From Sphingomonas bisphenolicum (GTDB lineage: Bacteria > Pseudomonadota > Alphaproteobacteria > Sphingomonadales > Sphingomonadaceae): 64,000 bases of DNA. A program made the position numbers and the translations under genes. A model generated the notes under the pieces. The model was not told the origin of the DNA and made no database searches. It saw only the letters and a program-made list of their open reading frames with translations. The stretch lies in assembly GCF_024349785.1 (NCBI RefSeq), contig NZ_AP018817.1, positions 3,565,501 to 3,629,500 on the forward strand, written 5' to 3'. This document shows, piece by piece, positions 15,143-23,647 of this stretch (position 1 is its first letter; each line of letters opens with the position of its first letter).

Positions 15143-17977
15143 ATGGTCCAGTTCGCCCGTTCTCCCATCACCGCCGTTCTGGGCCCCACCAATACCGGCA
15201 AGACCCACCTCGCCGTCGAACGGATGTGCGGCCACAGCAGCGGCATGATGGGCTTCCCTCTCCGTCTGCTGGCGCGCGAAGTCTATGACCGGGTGGTCGC
15301 GATCAAGGGGCCGGCGCAGGTCGCGCTCATTACCGGCGAGGAAAAGATCGTCCCGCCCCAGGCCCGCTATTTCCTGTGCACGGCCGAATCGATGCCCATC
15401 GACGCAGGCCGGCAGGCCGGAAGCGCGCAAAAGAACATCACAGGCCGGCAGGCAGGAGGCGCGCCTAATGATTTGAAGGATTATGCCTTCGTCGCGCTGG
15501 ACGAAGCGCAACTGGGCGCTGACCCGGAGCGCGGACATATCTTCACCGACCGGCTGCTGCGCGCGCGCGGACGGGAGGAAACGATGATCCTCGGTTCCGC
15601 CAGCATCAGCCGTGTGGTCAAATCGCTGGTCCCCGATATCGAGATTATCGGCCGTCCCCGCTTCTCAACCCTCTCCTATGCGGGCGCGAAGAAGCTTTCC
15701 CGCCTGCCCAAACGCTCCGCCATCGTCGCCTTCTCCGCCGAGGAAGTCTATGCCGTCGCCGAAATGCTGCGGCGCTTTCGCGGCGGCGCGGCGGTGGTGA
15801 TGGGCGCGCTATCCCCCCGCACCCGCAACGCGCAGGTGCAGATGTTCCTCAATGGCGACGTCGATTATCTGGTCGCGACCGACGCGATCGGCATGGGCCT
15901 CAACCTCGACGTCGCCCATGTCGCCTTCGCCTCGCTGCGCAAGTTCGACGGTCGCCGCACCCGCCGCCTGACCGTCAGCGAAATGGCGCAGATCGCCGGA
16001 CGCGCGGGCCGCCATCACAAGGACGGCACCTTCGGCAGCCTGGGCGGCGAAGATAGCGACGCCGCCTTCACGCCTGAGGAGATCGAAGCGATCGAGGCGC
16101 ATCGCTTCCCGCCAATCGAGCAACTCTTCTGGCGCGACGGCACGCCCCGCACCGACCGGCTCGACCTGCTGATCGCCGATCTGGAGGAACGGCCCGACCG
16201 CCCCGAACTGCGCGCCGCGCCGCAGGCGGTGGACCTGGCCGTGCTTAAGCGGCTCGCCGAAGACCCGTTGGTGATCGAGCGGGTGCGGACCAAACGCCAG
16301 GTCGAACGGCTCTGGGCCGCCAGCAGCCTGCCCGATTTCCAGAAACTGGGCGCGGACCACCATGCCCGCGCCGTCAGCCGCATCTGGCGCTTCCTGTCGG
16401 AGGGGAACGGTTACATTCCCCGCGACTGGTTCGCGCAGAATCTGGCGCGACTCGATTCGGTGCAGGGCGACATCGACACGCTGTCGGGCCGGATCGCAGC
16501 GGCGCGGACATGGTCCTATATCGCCCACCGCCCGGACTGGCTGGAATATCCCGCCGAGATGGCGGAGCGCACCCGCGCGCTGGAGGAAAAACTGTCCGAT
16601 GCGTTGCACGCCGCGCTGACGCAGCGTTTCGTGGACCGGCGCACCTCGGTCCTGCTGCGCGATATCGGGCAGAATGCAAGCAACCTGCCGGTGACGGTGG
16701 ACCCGGATGGGCGCGTCTGTGTCGATGGCGAGACGATCGGAAAACTTGACGGCTTCCGATTCTCGGTCGATCCCGCTACGCGACATCAGGATCGAAAGAT
16801 GTTGCTGGCGGCCGCGGAACGGCGCCTTGGAAAGGTATTGCGAGTGAAGGCAGACGAACTGGTGGGCGCGGCGGATACGGATTTCGCGCTCATGGACGAA
16901 GCGGGACAGGCCCCACGCATCGCCTGGGGCGAAACGCCGGTGGCGACGCTGCTGGCGGGGCCAGCCCTGCTCGCGCCCGAAATTCGGCTGGATCGCGCGA
17001 TTCTCGATCTGGATCAGGACATCCAGAAGCAGGTCGCCGCCCGCCTGGCCGCCTGGTTCGACGCGCAGAAGCAGAAGCATCTCCTGCCGCTGGTCAAGAT
17101 GAACGACAGTGCGCTCGACCCCGAAGTGCCCGCCGTGGTCCGCGCCGTGTTCGCGCAACTGGGCGATGCGGGCGGCGTTATCGCGCGGATCGACCTCGAT
17201 TCGGCGCTCGGCCATCTCGACAAGGACCAGCGCCACCTGCTGCGCAAGGCGGGCGTCGATATCGGCGTGCTCGACATCTATCATCCCGGCCTGTTGAAGC
17301 CGGGCGCGGCGCGCTGGCGCTCCGCCCTGCTGGCCGCGCGCATCGGCAAGCCCTGCCTGCCGCTGCCCGCTGCCGGCCTGACGTTGATTCCCGCGGGCGA
17401 GAAGTTCGAACAGATGGGCGCGCGCATCGCCGGCTTCCGCGGCTTTGGCGACCAGATGCTGCGCATCGACATGGCCGAACGCATGGCGCGCACCGCGCAT
17501 GAAACCATCGCCAGGAACGAAGCCTTCACCCATGTCAGCCCGCAGATCGTGTCGCTGGGCCTGTCCGAACCCTCGTTCCTGCAACTGATGCGCCTCGCCG
17601 GCTTCCGCCCGGTCGAAGCGCCAACGCCGAAACCGGCCGCAGAAACGGTCGCGCCCGTGGAAGCGAGCGAAGGCCGAGAACCGGCCGAAGGCGCAGAGCC
17701 CGCCGAGCCCGTCGAGGCCCCGACCGTCAATGCGGCGAACTGGGTGTTCAAGGGTCGGCAGAAGCCGCGCCCCGAACGGGCGCAGCAATCGCGCGGCCCG
17801 CGCCGCGCCGACAAGCAGGGCGACGGCCCATCCAGCGATGGCAAGCGCGGTGGCGGCAAGTCCGGCGGAGAGCGCCAACAGCGCGATCGCGCGGGCGCCC
17901 CGGCGCATCGCAGCAGCCCCGCCCCGGTCAACAACGCCTTTGCGGAACTCGCCGACCTGCTCGGCCGCAATGGCTGA
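15143..17977 (+). CDS. SUV3-like superfamily 2 RNA/DNA helicase with duplicated insert
   Basis: 944 residues from ATG 15143 with GAGGG upstream. Walker A is GPTNTGKTHLA; motif II is D-E-A-Q; motif VI is Q-I-A-G-R-A-G-R. This fits the SUV3/MgpS-type helicase family of alphaproteobacteria. Residues of the region between motif Ia and motif II hold an extra run with two 12-residue copies, GRQAGSAQKNIT and GRQAGGAPNDLK. The C-terminus from about 850 is a low-complexity Lys/Arg/Gly/Pro tail likely to bind nucleic acid. The next gene, an S4 protein, overlaps its stop. Upstream in-frame starts exist at 15029. Confidence 0.85.
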   Translation: MVQFARSPITAVLGPTNTGKTHLAVERMCGHSSGMMGFPLRLLAREVYDRVVAIKGPAQVALITGEEKIVPPQARYFLCTAESMPIDAGRQAGSAQKNITGRQAGGAPNDLKDYAFVALDEAQLGADPERGHIFTDRLLRARGREETMILGSASISRVVKSLVPDIEIIGRPRFSTLSYAGAKKLSRLPKRSAIVAFSAEEVYAVAEMLRRFRGGAAVVMGALSPRTRNAQVQMFLNGDVDYLVATDAIGMGLNLDVAHVAFASLRKFDGRRTRRLTVSEMAQIAGRAGRHHKDGTFGSLGGEDSDAAFTPEEIEAIEAHRFPPIEQLFWRDGTPRTDRLDLLIADLEERPDRPELRAAPQAVDLAVLKRLAEDPLVIERVRTKRQVERLWAASSLPDFQKLGADHHARAVSRIWRFLSEGNGYIPRDWFAQNLARLDSVQGDIDTLSGRIAAARTWSYIAHRPDWLEYPAEMAERTRALEEKLSDALHAALTQRFVDRRTSVLLRDIGQNASNLPVTVDPDGRVCVDGETIGKLDGFRFSVDPATRHQDRKMLLAAAERRLGKVLRVKADELVGAADTDFALMDEAGQAPRIAWGETPVATLLAGPALLAPEIRLDRAILDLDQDIQKQVAARLAAWFDAQKQKHLLPLVKMNDSALDPEVPAVVRAVFAQLGDAGGVIARIDLDSALGHLDKDQRHLLRKAGVDIGVLDIYHPGLLKPGAARWRSALLAARIGKPCLPLPAAGLTLIPAGEKFEQMGARIAGFRGFGDQMLRIDMAERMARTAHETIARNEAFTHVSPQIVSLGLSEPSFLQLMRLAGFRPVEAPTPKPAAETVAPVEASEGREPAEGAEPAEPVEAPTVNAANWVFKGRQKPRPERAQQSRGPRRADKQGDGPSSDGKRGGGKSGGERQQRDRAGAPAHRSSPAPVNNAFAELADLLGRNG
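15405..15464 (+). repeat. 36-base direct repeat inside the helicase gene
   Basis: Two 24-base units, 15405-15428 and 15441-15464, share 22 of 24 bases around CAGGCCGGCAGGC and are spaced 36 bases apart, which is exactly 12 codons. The unit encodes G-R-Q-A-G-x-A. It keeps the frame and lies on the surface-loop side between helicase motifs. Confidence 0.75.
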
Positions 17978-18266
17978 CCCGGTGACCGGCATCGGCCATG
18001 GGCCGACGCTGCGCATCGATAAATTGCTCTGGTTCGCCCGGCTGTCCAAAAGCCGTTCGGCGGCTCAGAAACTGGCCGAGGACGGCCATATCCGCCTCAA
18101 CGGCCGCCGCATCGAACGCGCCCACGCGCCGGTGCGCGCGGGCGACCTCATCACCTTCCCCCATGGCGACGCCGTGCGCGTGGTGCGCGTGATCCAGCTC
18201 CCCACCCGCCGCGGCCCCGCCCCCGAAGCGCAAGCCTGCTACGAGGAACTGACGGTCGGCGCGTGA
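17970..18266 (+). CDS. S4-domain RNA-binding protein (Hsp15-like)
   Basis: 98 residues with an S4 fold: LRIDKLLWFARLSKSRSAAQ, then L-A-E-D-G-H-I-R-L-N-G and V-R-A-G-D-L-I-T-F. This resembles heat-shock protein 15, which binds stalled 50S subunits carrying peptidyl-tRNA. The ATG overlaps the helicase stop region by 8 bases, so the two are translated together. The pairing of an RNA helicase and a ribosome-rescue type factor suggests a joint role in RNA handling. Confidence 0.85.
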   Translation: MADPVTGIGHGPTLRIDKLLWFARLSKSRSAAQKLAEDGHIRLNGRRIERAHAPVRAGDLITFPHGDAVRVVRVIQLPTRRGPAPEAQACYEELTVGA

Positions 18267-18317
18267 GCGGGACAGATCAGGCACCGTTTCGTCAGCCATC
18301 GACCAGAATCGGACATA

Positions 18318-18415
18318 TAAGCATCGTCACCCTGAACTTGTTTCAGAGTCCATTCCTCTGGATAGAGCAATGGTTTATTCGGCTCGATGGATGCTGAAAC
18401 AAGTTCAGCATGACG
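18318..18415. repeat. dispersed inverted repeat, copy B
   Basis: Same ends as the element at 604-700, with arms CACCCTGAACTTGTTTCAG and CTGAAACAAGTTCAGCATGA, but a different middle. The arms are almost perfect complements, so the transcript would fold as a long hairpin. Confidence 0.8.
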
Positions 18416-18738
18416 CCGTGGGGAATGTCGCCTTCCCACCCTAATCAGCCATGTCGCGCCTTCCCCAATCGTCTGTCCTACACCCCCGGATTGCCCTATG
18501 GTGCCATCCGGCTCCTTCCCATGGTCTATCCCGCCCCACCGCCAGCCAGCACGGCTGGCGGACAATTCGCCGTGAAAATTTCGCCATAGGCGACATGCAA
18601 GAAGTTCGGGAAGATCCGGACCCCAGGTCCACCGCCCCAATTTCGGCGAACCTCCGCAAAACATCTCCCTGCAATGGTGTGAACTTCGCCTCTCCGCCCG
18701 GCCAAACCGGTCCTAAACACCACGCAACAATATCCTCA

Positions 18739-18766
18739 TTGACCTTCGGCCTGCCTAAGCATAGCA
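18739..18766 (+). promoter_or_regulatory. possible sigma-70 promoter of fdxA
   Basis: TTGACC (18739-18744), a 16-base spacer and ATAGCA (18761-18766) lie 35 bases before the fdxA start. The -35 element is good and the -10 element weak. Confidence 0.35.
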
Positions 18767-18801
18767 GGACGGCGTTTTTCCAAGCCAAGAGTGCCCTGAC
18801 A

Positions 18802-19140
18802 ATGACCTATGTCGTGACCGACAACTGCATCCGCTGCAAATATATGGATTGCGTCGAGGTCTGCCCCGTGGACTGTTTCTACGAGGGCGAGAACATGCTG
18901 GTCATCAACCCCAGCGAGTGCATCGACTGCGGCGTGTGCGAGCCCGAATGCCCGGCCGAGGCGATCCTGCCCGATACCGAGAATGGCCTGGAAAAATGGC
19001 TGGAGCTGAACACGAAATTCTCCGCCGAATGGCCCAACATCACGGTCAAGGGCGACGCGCCTGCCGATGCCGACGCGATGAGCGGTATCGAGAACAAGCT
19101 GGAGAAATTCTTCTCGCCCGAGCCCGGCGCCGGCAACTGA
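18802..19140 (+). CDS. fdxA: 7Fe-8S ferredoxin FdxA
   Basis: 112-residue ferredoxin of the FdxA type, an electron carrier in the cytoplasm. The N-terminus carries [18 protein letters not shown] and the second cluster [15 protein letters not shown], giving 3Fe-4S and 4Fe-4S ligands. The long C-terminal extension (about residues 60-112) is normal for this family. The ATG at 18802 gives the standard M-T-Y-V-V-T start. It lies upstream of carD, a common pairing in alphaproteobacteria. Confidence 0.95.
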   Translation: MTYVVTDNCIRCKYMDCVEVCPVDCFYEGENMLVINPSECIDCGVCEPECPAEAILPDTENGLEKWLELNTKFSAEWPNITVKGDAPADADAMSGIENKLEKFFSPEPGAGN

Positions 19141-19384
19141 TCCGGGCGGCCCGCGCCGCCCATCCTGCGTCCCGTTTTGCGCCACACTCCCGGCCTTCAT
19201 GTCCGGGGGTGGTAATTTTGTTACGAATCTGCTAAATAGCGCTCCAACGGTCGGACATCCCCCTGCCCGACCCTGGAGAATACGCTTCATGTCTTGACGG
19301 TGGCGCCGTGGACCTCCCGGCATATGTCTCTTGCACATCTGCCCCGCGACGGCCCGTTCCCCGGTTGAATTGGAAAGGTATCAA

Positions 19385-19912
19385 ATGGCTGCCAAGGCGC
19401 TGTCCTTTGACGTTGGTGATTATGTCGTTTACCCCAAGCACGGCGTTGGCCGTGTGATCGAACTGCAAAAGGAGCAGATCGCGGGCATGGAGCTGGAGCT
19501 ATATGTGCTCCGTTTCGAAAAAGAGCGCATGACGCTGCGCGTTCCGACCAATAAAGCCGAAGGCGTGGGCATGCGCAAGCTGTCCTCCAACAAGACGCTT
19601 GAGGAATCGATGGAAACCCTCAAGGGCAAGCCCAAGGTCAAGCGGACCATGTGGTCGCGCCGTGCGCAGGAATATGAAGCGAAGATCAATTCGGGCGACC
19701 TGGTGTCGATCGCCGAAGTGACCCGCGACCTGTTCCGGGCCGACGACCAGCCCGAGCAGAGCTATTCCGAACGCCAGATTTTCGAAGCCGCGTCCAGCCG
19801 CCTCGCCCGCGAACTCGCCGCGATGGAAGAAACGGATGAGCCGACCGCGCTCAAGAAGATCCTGCGCATCTTGAACGAAGCCGCACCCAAATATGCCAAG
19901 GTCGAAGGCTGA
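19385..19912 (+). CDS. carD: CarD-family transcription regulator
   Basis: Binds the RNA polymerase beta subunit and stabilises open promoter complexes, notably at rRNA promoters. 175 residues with the N-terminal RNAP-interaction domain (VGDYVVYPKHGVGRVIELQK) and a helical C-terminal DNA-binding domain with the conserved W (T-M-W-S-R-R-A-Q-E-Y). GGAAAGG 6 bases upstream supports the ATG. A strong terminator follows at 19941. Confidence 0.95.
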   Translation: MAAKALSFDVGDYVVYPKHGVGRVIELQKEQIAGMELELYVLRFEKERMTLRVPTNKAEGVGMRKLSSNKTLEESMETLKGKPKVKRTMWSRRAQEYEAKINSGDLVSIAEVTRDLFRADDQPEQSYSERQIFEAASSRLARELAAMEETDEPTALKKILRILNEAAPKYAKVEG

Positions 19913-19940
19913 CAAGCCGGCCGCTCAGGCTGAAAAAGGA

Positions 19941-19975
19941 AAAGGGACGCTCCGATCATCGGAGCGTCCCTTTTT
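19941..19975 (+). terminator. Rho-independent terminator of carD
   Basis: AAAGGGACGCTCCGAT and its exact complement form a 13- to 16-bp stem with a tight loop, followed by TTTTT. It lies 28 bases after the carD stop. Confidence 0.9.
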
Positions 19976-20071
19976 ATTGGCCTTCTGCGACAGTGTCGTG
20001 CGGAAAAAGGAGAGCCGCCTTTTTGCAAAGCGGCCTGCGCTATCCAATGCATCGCCCTCGGCGAATACCCT

Positions 20072-20314
20072 TTACTGGCCCTTGTCGCCCACGGCATCCT
20101 TGGCCGCGGAACCGACATCGCTGGCCGCCTGACCGACCTGATCCGCCGCGCCTTCCACCGCTTGATTCTTGCTGGTTTGGCTGGTGACCAGGAAGAAGGC
20201 CGCGACGGCGACCACCACAACCAGCAACAGGATGGCGAAGGTCGTGCCACCGCCGCCACGCTTCTCTATGACCGTTGTCGTGGTCGTCGCGGGACGCTCC
20301 TGATAATCCGCCAT
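20072..20314 (-). CDS. small single-helix membrane protein
   Basis: 80 residues from ATG 20314, which has GGAGG 8 bases upstream. A short Thr-rich N-terminus, one membrane helix (TFAILLLVVVVAVAAFFLV) and an Ala/Gly/Asp-rich tail (GAADQVGQAASDVGSAAKDA) like entericidin or CsbD-type stress proteins. I cannot assign a function. A GGAAC-type element lies upstream, hinting at stress control. Confidence 0.65.
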   Translation of the reverse strand: MADYQERPATTTTTVIEKRGGGGTTFAILLLVVVVAVAAFFLVTSQTSKNQAVEGAADQVGQAASDVGSAAKDAVGDKGQ

Positions 20315-20347
20315 GAGATGATCCTCCATAGTGTTTCTGGGTTTCAC

Positions 20348-20373
20348 AATGCTTGGAGGGATGCGGCGGTTCC
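20348..20373 (-). promoter_or_regulatory. possible EcfG-type stress promoter
   Basis: On the minus strand GGAAC (20373-20369), a 17-base spacer and CATT (20351-20348) match the GGAAC-N16/17-CGTT pattern with one mismatch, 34 bases before the start of the small membrane protein. Confidence 0.35.
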
Positions 20374-20380
20374 CCTCGCT

Positions 20381-21283
20381 CTATCGCCCCAGCATGCGGT
20401 CGAGCGCCGTCGCGATGGCGGTCATGCCCGCCAGATTGGGATGATAGGGCGTGAACGGATCGACGCCGGGACGCGCGACGAAGCCGTTCGACCAAGGCTG
20501 CGCCGCGCAGGCATCATGCCCGCGCGACAATGTCGAGGCACGCAGCACGTCGGCGCCATTGTGCTTCGCCACGCTGGCGGTCAGGCGCGCCAATCGATCG
20601 GCCGTCGCCTGCGCCGTGGCAAGCGCCTGCCCCGACAAAGGCACTTGCGGACATGGCGCGCCCGATGGCAGCAAGGTGACATAATCGACAAAAACGATCC
20701 GGGCCTGCGGTGCACGACGGCGAGCCTCCGCCGCGATCCGATCGAGATCGGCGGCCAGTTTCGACCAGTCCGCGTCTGTCGGGACGGCGGGTGCCGGGAA
20801 GGATGGCTGCCGCGCCGTCATAGCCTTGCACATGGCGAAAGCTTTCGCGAGGGCGGGACGATCCTCCGCACCCTTGCAGGATTCGACGAACAAATAGCCG
20901 ACATAGCTGACATCATTGCCGCCGATGGTGATCGTCACCAGCGCCGTATCGGGCGTCAGTGCGTCCAACTGCGGCGCCAGTTCCTTCCACGGCCCCAGCA
21001 GATGCGCGGTGGTGGCGCCGCCGCAACTGACGTCGACCAGATCAAGCTGGCGCAGGCGCGCCAGTTGATGCGCATAATTATCCTTCGACCGGGTGCAGCG
21101 CGTGGCGGGATTGTCCGCCGATACCGTCACCCCCGGTCCGGCGGCAAAGGAGCTGCCCAAGGCGACATAGCGGGCGGATGGCACGGTCGGCGCGGTAGAC
21201 TGGCCCGGCGCGGTGGCGCAGCCCGCCACCAACAGGATGGGCAGGAGAGCCGCCAGCATGGTCGATCGATATTTGCTATTCAC
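20381..21283 (-). CDS. SGNH/GDSL-family lipoprotein esterase
   Basis: 300 residues with a lipobox (L-V-A-G-C, Cys22). Block I is A-L-G-S-S-F-A-A-G, with the serine nucleophile as G-S-S rather than G-D-S; block III is T-I-G-G-N-D-V; block V is D-P-F-T-P-Y-H-P-N with the D/H pair. This is the SGNH hydrolase fold, similar to secreted lipases/esterases of the Rv0518 type. It should act on acyl esters in the periplasm or at the outer membrane. Substrate unknown. Confidence 0.85.
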   Translation of the reverse strand: MNSKYRSTMLAALLPILLVAGCATAPGQSTAPTVPSARYVALGSSFAAGPGVTVSADNPATRCTRSKDNYAHQLARLRQLDLVDVSCGGATTAHLLGPWKELAPQLDALTPDTALVTITIGGNDVSYVGYLFVESCKGAEDRPALAKAFAMCKAMTARQPSFPAPAVPTDADWSKLAADLDRIAAEARRRAPQARIVFVDYVTLLPSGAPCPQVPLSGQALATAQATADRLARLTASVAKHNGADVLRASTLSRGHDACAAQPWSNGFVARPGVDPFTPYHPNLAGMTAIATALDRMLGR

Positions 21284-21352
21284 CCGTCATCTCCCGCATA
21301 GCCATCCACGGGCGGCTTCGCCCGCAGTCGCCGTTAAACGCGACCCGTGCCT

Positions 21353-21850
21353 TTAGAGCGGGACGAAGGCGCCCTTTGCCCGGTCCTTGATCACCTTGTC
21401 GGCGCGGAACACCGATCCGCTCATGGTGATGTAGACGCCCGGCTCCGCGACTTGCGCCGTGGCGAAGGCCATGCCGAGGTTGAAGCTGGCGTCGCTCTCG
21501 CCGAAGCGCGCAGGGGCGAGCGCGCCGACCAGCACGATGGTCTTGCCCTCGATCCCGGCAAGCTGCCTGGCCGTGTCGGTCATGGTATCGGTGCCATGGG
21601 TGATGACGATGTGATTTTCGACCGCCGCGGCGACGCGGGCGTAGATCAGCGCACGATCCGTCTCGTCCAGTTCCAGACTATCCTTGCGCGTCACTTCCTC
21701 GATACGGAAGGGCCGCTTGACCCGCGCGACCTCCAGCAGCTTGGCCATCACGGTTTCGCCGACCTGATAGTCGGACAGAGCGTCGAAATAGATTTTGTCG
21801 ATCGTGCCGCCGGTGGTGAGCAGCAGGATCGGGGTATCGGGGGACAACAT
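21353..21850 (-). CDS. short asparaginase-domain protein
   Basis: 165 residues covering only the N-terminal catalytic domain of type I/II L-asparaginase. The catalytic threonines are present in L-L-T-T-G-G-T-I-D-K and I-T-H-G-T-D-T-M. Full enzymes have about 330 residues with a second domain that completes the active site in the tetramer. Single-domain forms are known in proteobacteria. The stop is followed by intergenic DNA, so it does not look like a recent truncation. Amidase activity is uncertain. Confidence 0.8.
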   Translation of the reverse strand: MLSPDTPILLLTTGGTIDKIYFDALSDYQVGETVMAKLLEVARVKRPFRIEEVTRKDSLELDETDRALIYARVAAAVENHIVITHGTDTMTDTARQLAGIEGKTIVLVGALAPARFGESDASFNLGMAFATAQVAEPGVYITMSGSVFRADKVIKDRAKGAFVPL

Positions 21851-21912
21851 GGCGGACTCCGGGATCGGTAAGCGCGCGCCTTAGCGCAAAAGCCTTCCCC
21901 CCGGAACCGCCC

Positions 21913-22740
21913 TTATGCGCCGCGCGCCATCGCTTCGCCGCGGTCGCGGGCGGCGGCCAGCGTATCGGTCAGCAGCGCCAGCAGCCGGTCATCAGCGTCG
22001 AGGACGTTCAGCCCCTCGCGCGTCATGCCGCCGGGACTGGCGACGCGATCGGCCAGCACGCCCGGACCATCATTGGCGCGGGCGGCCATATTCGCCGATC
22101 CCTGCACCGTCGCCATCGCCATGCGCGCGGCCTGATCGGGGGGAATGCCGATCGCCTCGCCTGCCCGCGCCAGCGCATAGACGAAGCGGAACAGAAAGGC
22201 AGGGCCACAGCCCGACAGCGCCGTGACCTGATTGAACAGGGCTTCGTCGGCAATCCACTCGACCAGGCCAAGCGGCTGGATCAGTGCGGCGACGTCCGCC
22301 TTGGCCCGCGCCGAGGTTGCGTCGTCGGTGAACAGCGCCGTTACCCCCTCGCCCAGCCCGACCGGCAGGTTGGGCATGGCGCGCACGATATCGCGGGCAA
22401 CGGGGAAACGGGCGCGCAGATCGGCGAACGTCGTGCCGGCGAGGATCGAGACGATGCGCGTGTCGGCGGCGCATAGCGGCGCGAGCGTAACGGCGACGTC
22501 GGCGATCTGATAGGGCTTCATGCCCAGCAGGACGGTGGTCCCTGCGGGCAGCGCAGCGGGATAGTCCGTCACGACCGCGACCCCATCGGCCACGGGCTGG
22601 CCGCTGGGGCGCAGCACCGTGACGCGCGCGGGGTCGAAGCCGCAGTCGAGCCAGCGGGACAGCATCTGCCCGGCCATGTTCCCGCAGCCGACCAGAAAGA
22701 GATGATCGGGGAAGAGATGATCAGGCCAGGTCTGCGTCAT
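21913..22740 (-). CDS. proC: pyrroline-5-carboxylate reductase
   Basis: Last step of proline synthesis. N-terminal Rossmann motif F-L-V-G-C-G-N-M-A-G-Q, the G-M-K-P-Y-Q-I loop, and the C-terminal dimer motif ALSGCGPAFLFRFVYALARA, all as in ProC. 275 residues is normal. It begins 4 bases after the YbjN gene on the same strand and is probably co-transcribed with it. Confidence 0.93.
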   Translation of the reverse strand: MTQTWPDHLFPDHLFLVGCGNMAGQMLSRWLDCGFDPARVTVLRPSGQPVADGVAVVTDYPAALPAGTTVLLGMKPYQIADVAVTLAPLCAADTRIVSILAGTTFADLRARFPVARDIVRAMPNLPVGLGEGVTALFTDDATSARAKADVAALIQPLGLVEWIADEALFNQVTALSGCGPAFLFRFVYALARAGEAIGIPPDQAARMAMATVQGSANMAARANDGPGVLADRVASPGGMTREGLNVLDADDRLLALLTDTLAAARDRGEAMARGA

Positions 22741-22744
22741 CGGA

Positions 22745-23251
22745 TCAGGCCTCGCCGCGGGTTTCGATCAGGCTGGCGGAAATCGCCTCCGACGGCGACT
22801 TGCCGCCCCAGAGCACGAACTGGAACACCGGATAGAAGCGCTCGCATTCATCGATCGCGGTCTCGACCAGCAACTGCGCCTGATCGAGCGTCAAGGTGCC
22901 GCCTGCGCCGAGCAGCGCGCCATGGCGGAACAGGATGATGCCGCTCGACGACCAAAGCTCGAAATGGCCCAGCCAGAGCTGTTCGTTGATAAGGCCCAGC
23001 GTCTCGTAGATGGTGCCGCGCTTCTCCTCGGTCACGCGAATGTCAGGCAGCGCCAGCAGTTGGAGCACCTGATCCTCGTCGCGCCAGATGCCGCGCAGCT
23101 CATATTGCGCCCATGACCCCTGGGTATTCGCAACGATCTCATCTTCGCCGACCTGCTCGAACGTCCAGCCATGCGCTTCGAAATAGGCCGCCAGCATATC
23201 GATCGGCGCGGCTTCCCCGCCGCCATGTTCAAATTCGTCGCTATCCATCAT
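22745..23251 (-). CDS. YbjN-domain protein
   Basis: 168 residues of the YbjN family (bacterial sensory transduction regulator fold, similar to type III secretion chaperones). Signs are the A-A-Y-F-E-A-H-G-W start and the L-x-L-L-A-L-P-D-I central strand. YbjN overproduction in E. coli affects motility and stress, but the molecular role is unknown. It lies just upstream of proC. Either of the first two methionines could be the start. Confidence 0.8.
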   Translation of the reverse strand: MMDSDEFEHGGGEAAPIDMLAAYFEAHGWTFEQVGEDEIVANTQGSWAQYELRGIWRDEDQVLQLLALPDIRVTEEKRGTIYETLGLINEQLWLGHFELWSSSGIILFRHGALLGAGGTLTLDQAQLLVETAIDECERFYPVFQFVLWGGKSPSEAISASLIETRGEA

Positions 23252-23305
23252 CGGCGCGCCTTATCACCGCATACCGCGAAAGGACAGACACAAGGGTAGA
23301 GTAGA

Positions 23306-23605
23306 TCAGTCCGCACCCTTCGGCTTGGGCTTGGCCGCCTTGACGGTCTTGGTGACCGGTTCGCCGGCCTTGCCTTCCAGCGCGTCGAGCCGCGCCTTGA
23401 GCAGTTCGACTTCCTCGCGCGCGGCGGCGGCCATCGCCTTGACCGCGTCGAATTCCTCGCGCGACACGAATTCCATGCCGCCGATCCATTCCTTCGCCCG
23501 TTCGCGCGCGTTGGTTTCGAATTCGCGCCCCATGCCCGCCACGGTGCCGGCGGCGCCGTTCACCAGCTTGGCGAGATCGTCGAAAAAGCGGTTTTCGCTC
23601 TGCAT
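23306..23605 (-). CDS. BMFP-domain accessory protein (UbiK-like)
   Basis: 99 residues: amphipathic N-terminal helix followed by a coiled coil (VKAMAAAAREEVELLKARLD) and a basic C-terminal tail. The order matches the BMFP/YqiC/UbiK family, which aids ubiquinone synthesis in E. coli. The F-V-S-R-E-E-F-D core is the family signature. A link to quinone synthesis is inferred only from the family. Confidence 0.8.
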   Translation of the reverse strand: MQSENRFFDDLAKLVNGAAGTVAGMGREFETNARERAKEWIGGMEFVSREEFDAVKAMAAAAREEVELLKARLDALEGKAGEPVTKTVKAAKPKPKGAD

Positions 23606-23647
23606 TGCCTTATCCTCTGTGCGGCGCGCGATCGGCGCGCCCGTAAA

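Larger units (their letters stand above)
18267..18801. other. gene-poor region before fdxA
   Basis: No good gene is seen. It holds an inverted repeat at 18318-18415, a run of Pro/Ser-like codons open in the fdxA frame that lacks any homology feature, and a plausible fdxA promoter near 18739-18766. The remainder shows nothing I can name. Confidence 0.5.

Noticed and set aside
15809..18049. 746-codon minus-strand frame opposite the helicase
   Set aside because: Shadow frame with no family resemblance.
18451..18801. Long N-terminal extension of FdxA
   Set aside because: Low-complexity Pro/Ser codons in intergenic DNA; the standard ferredoxin start at 18802 follows a plausible promoter.
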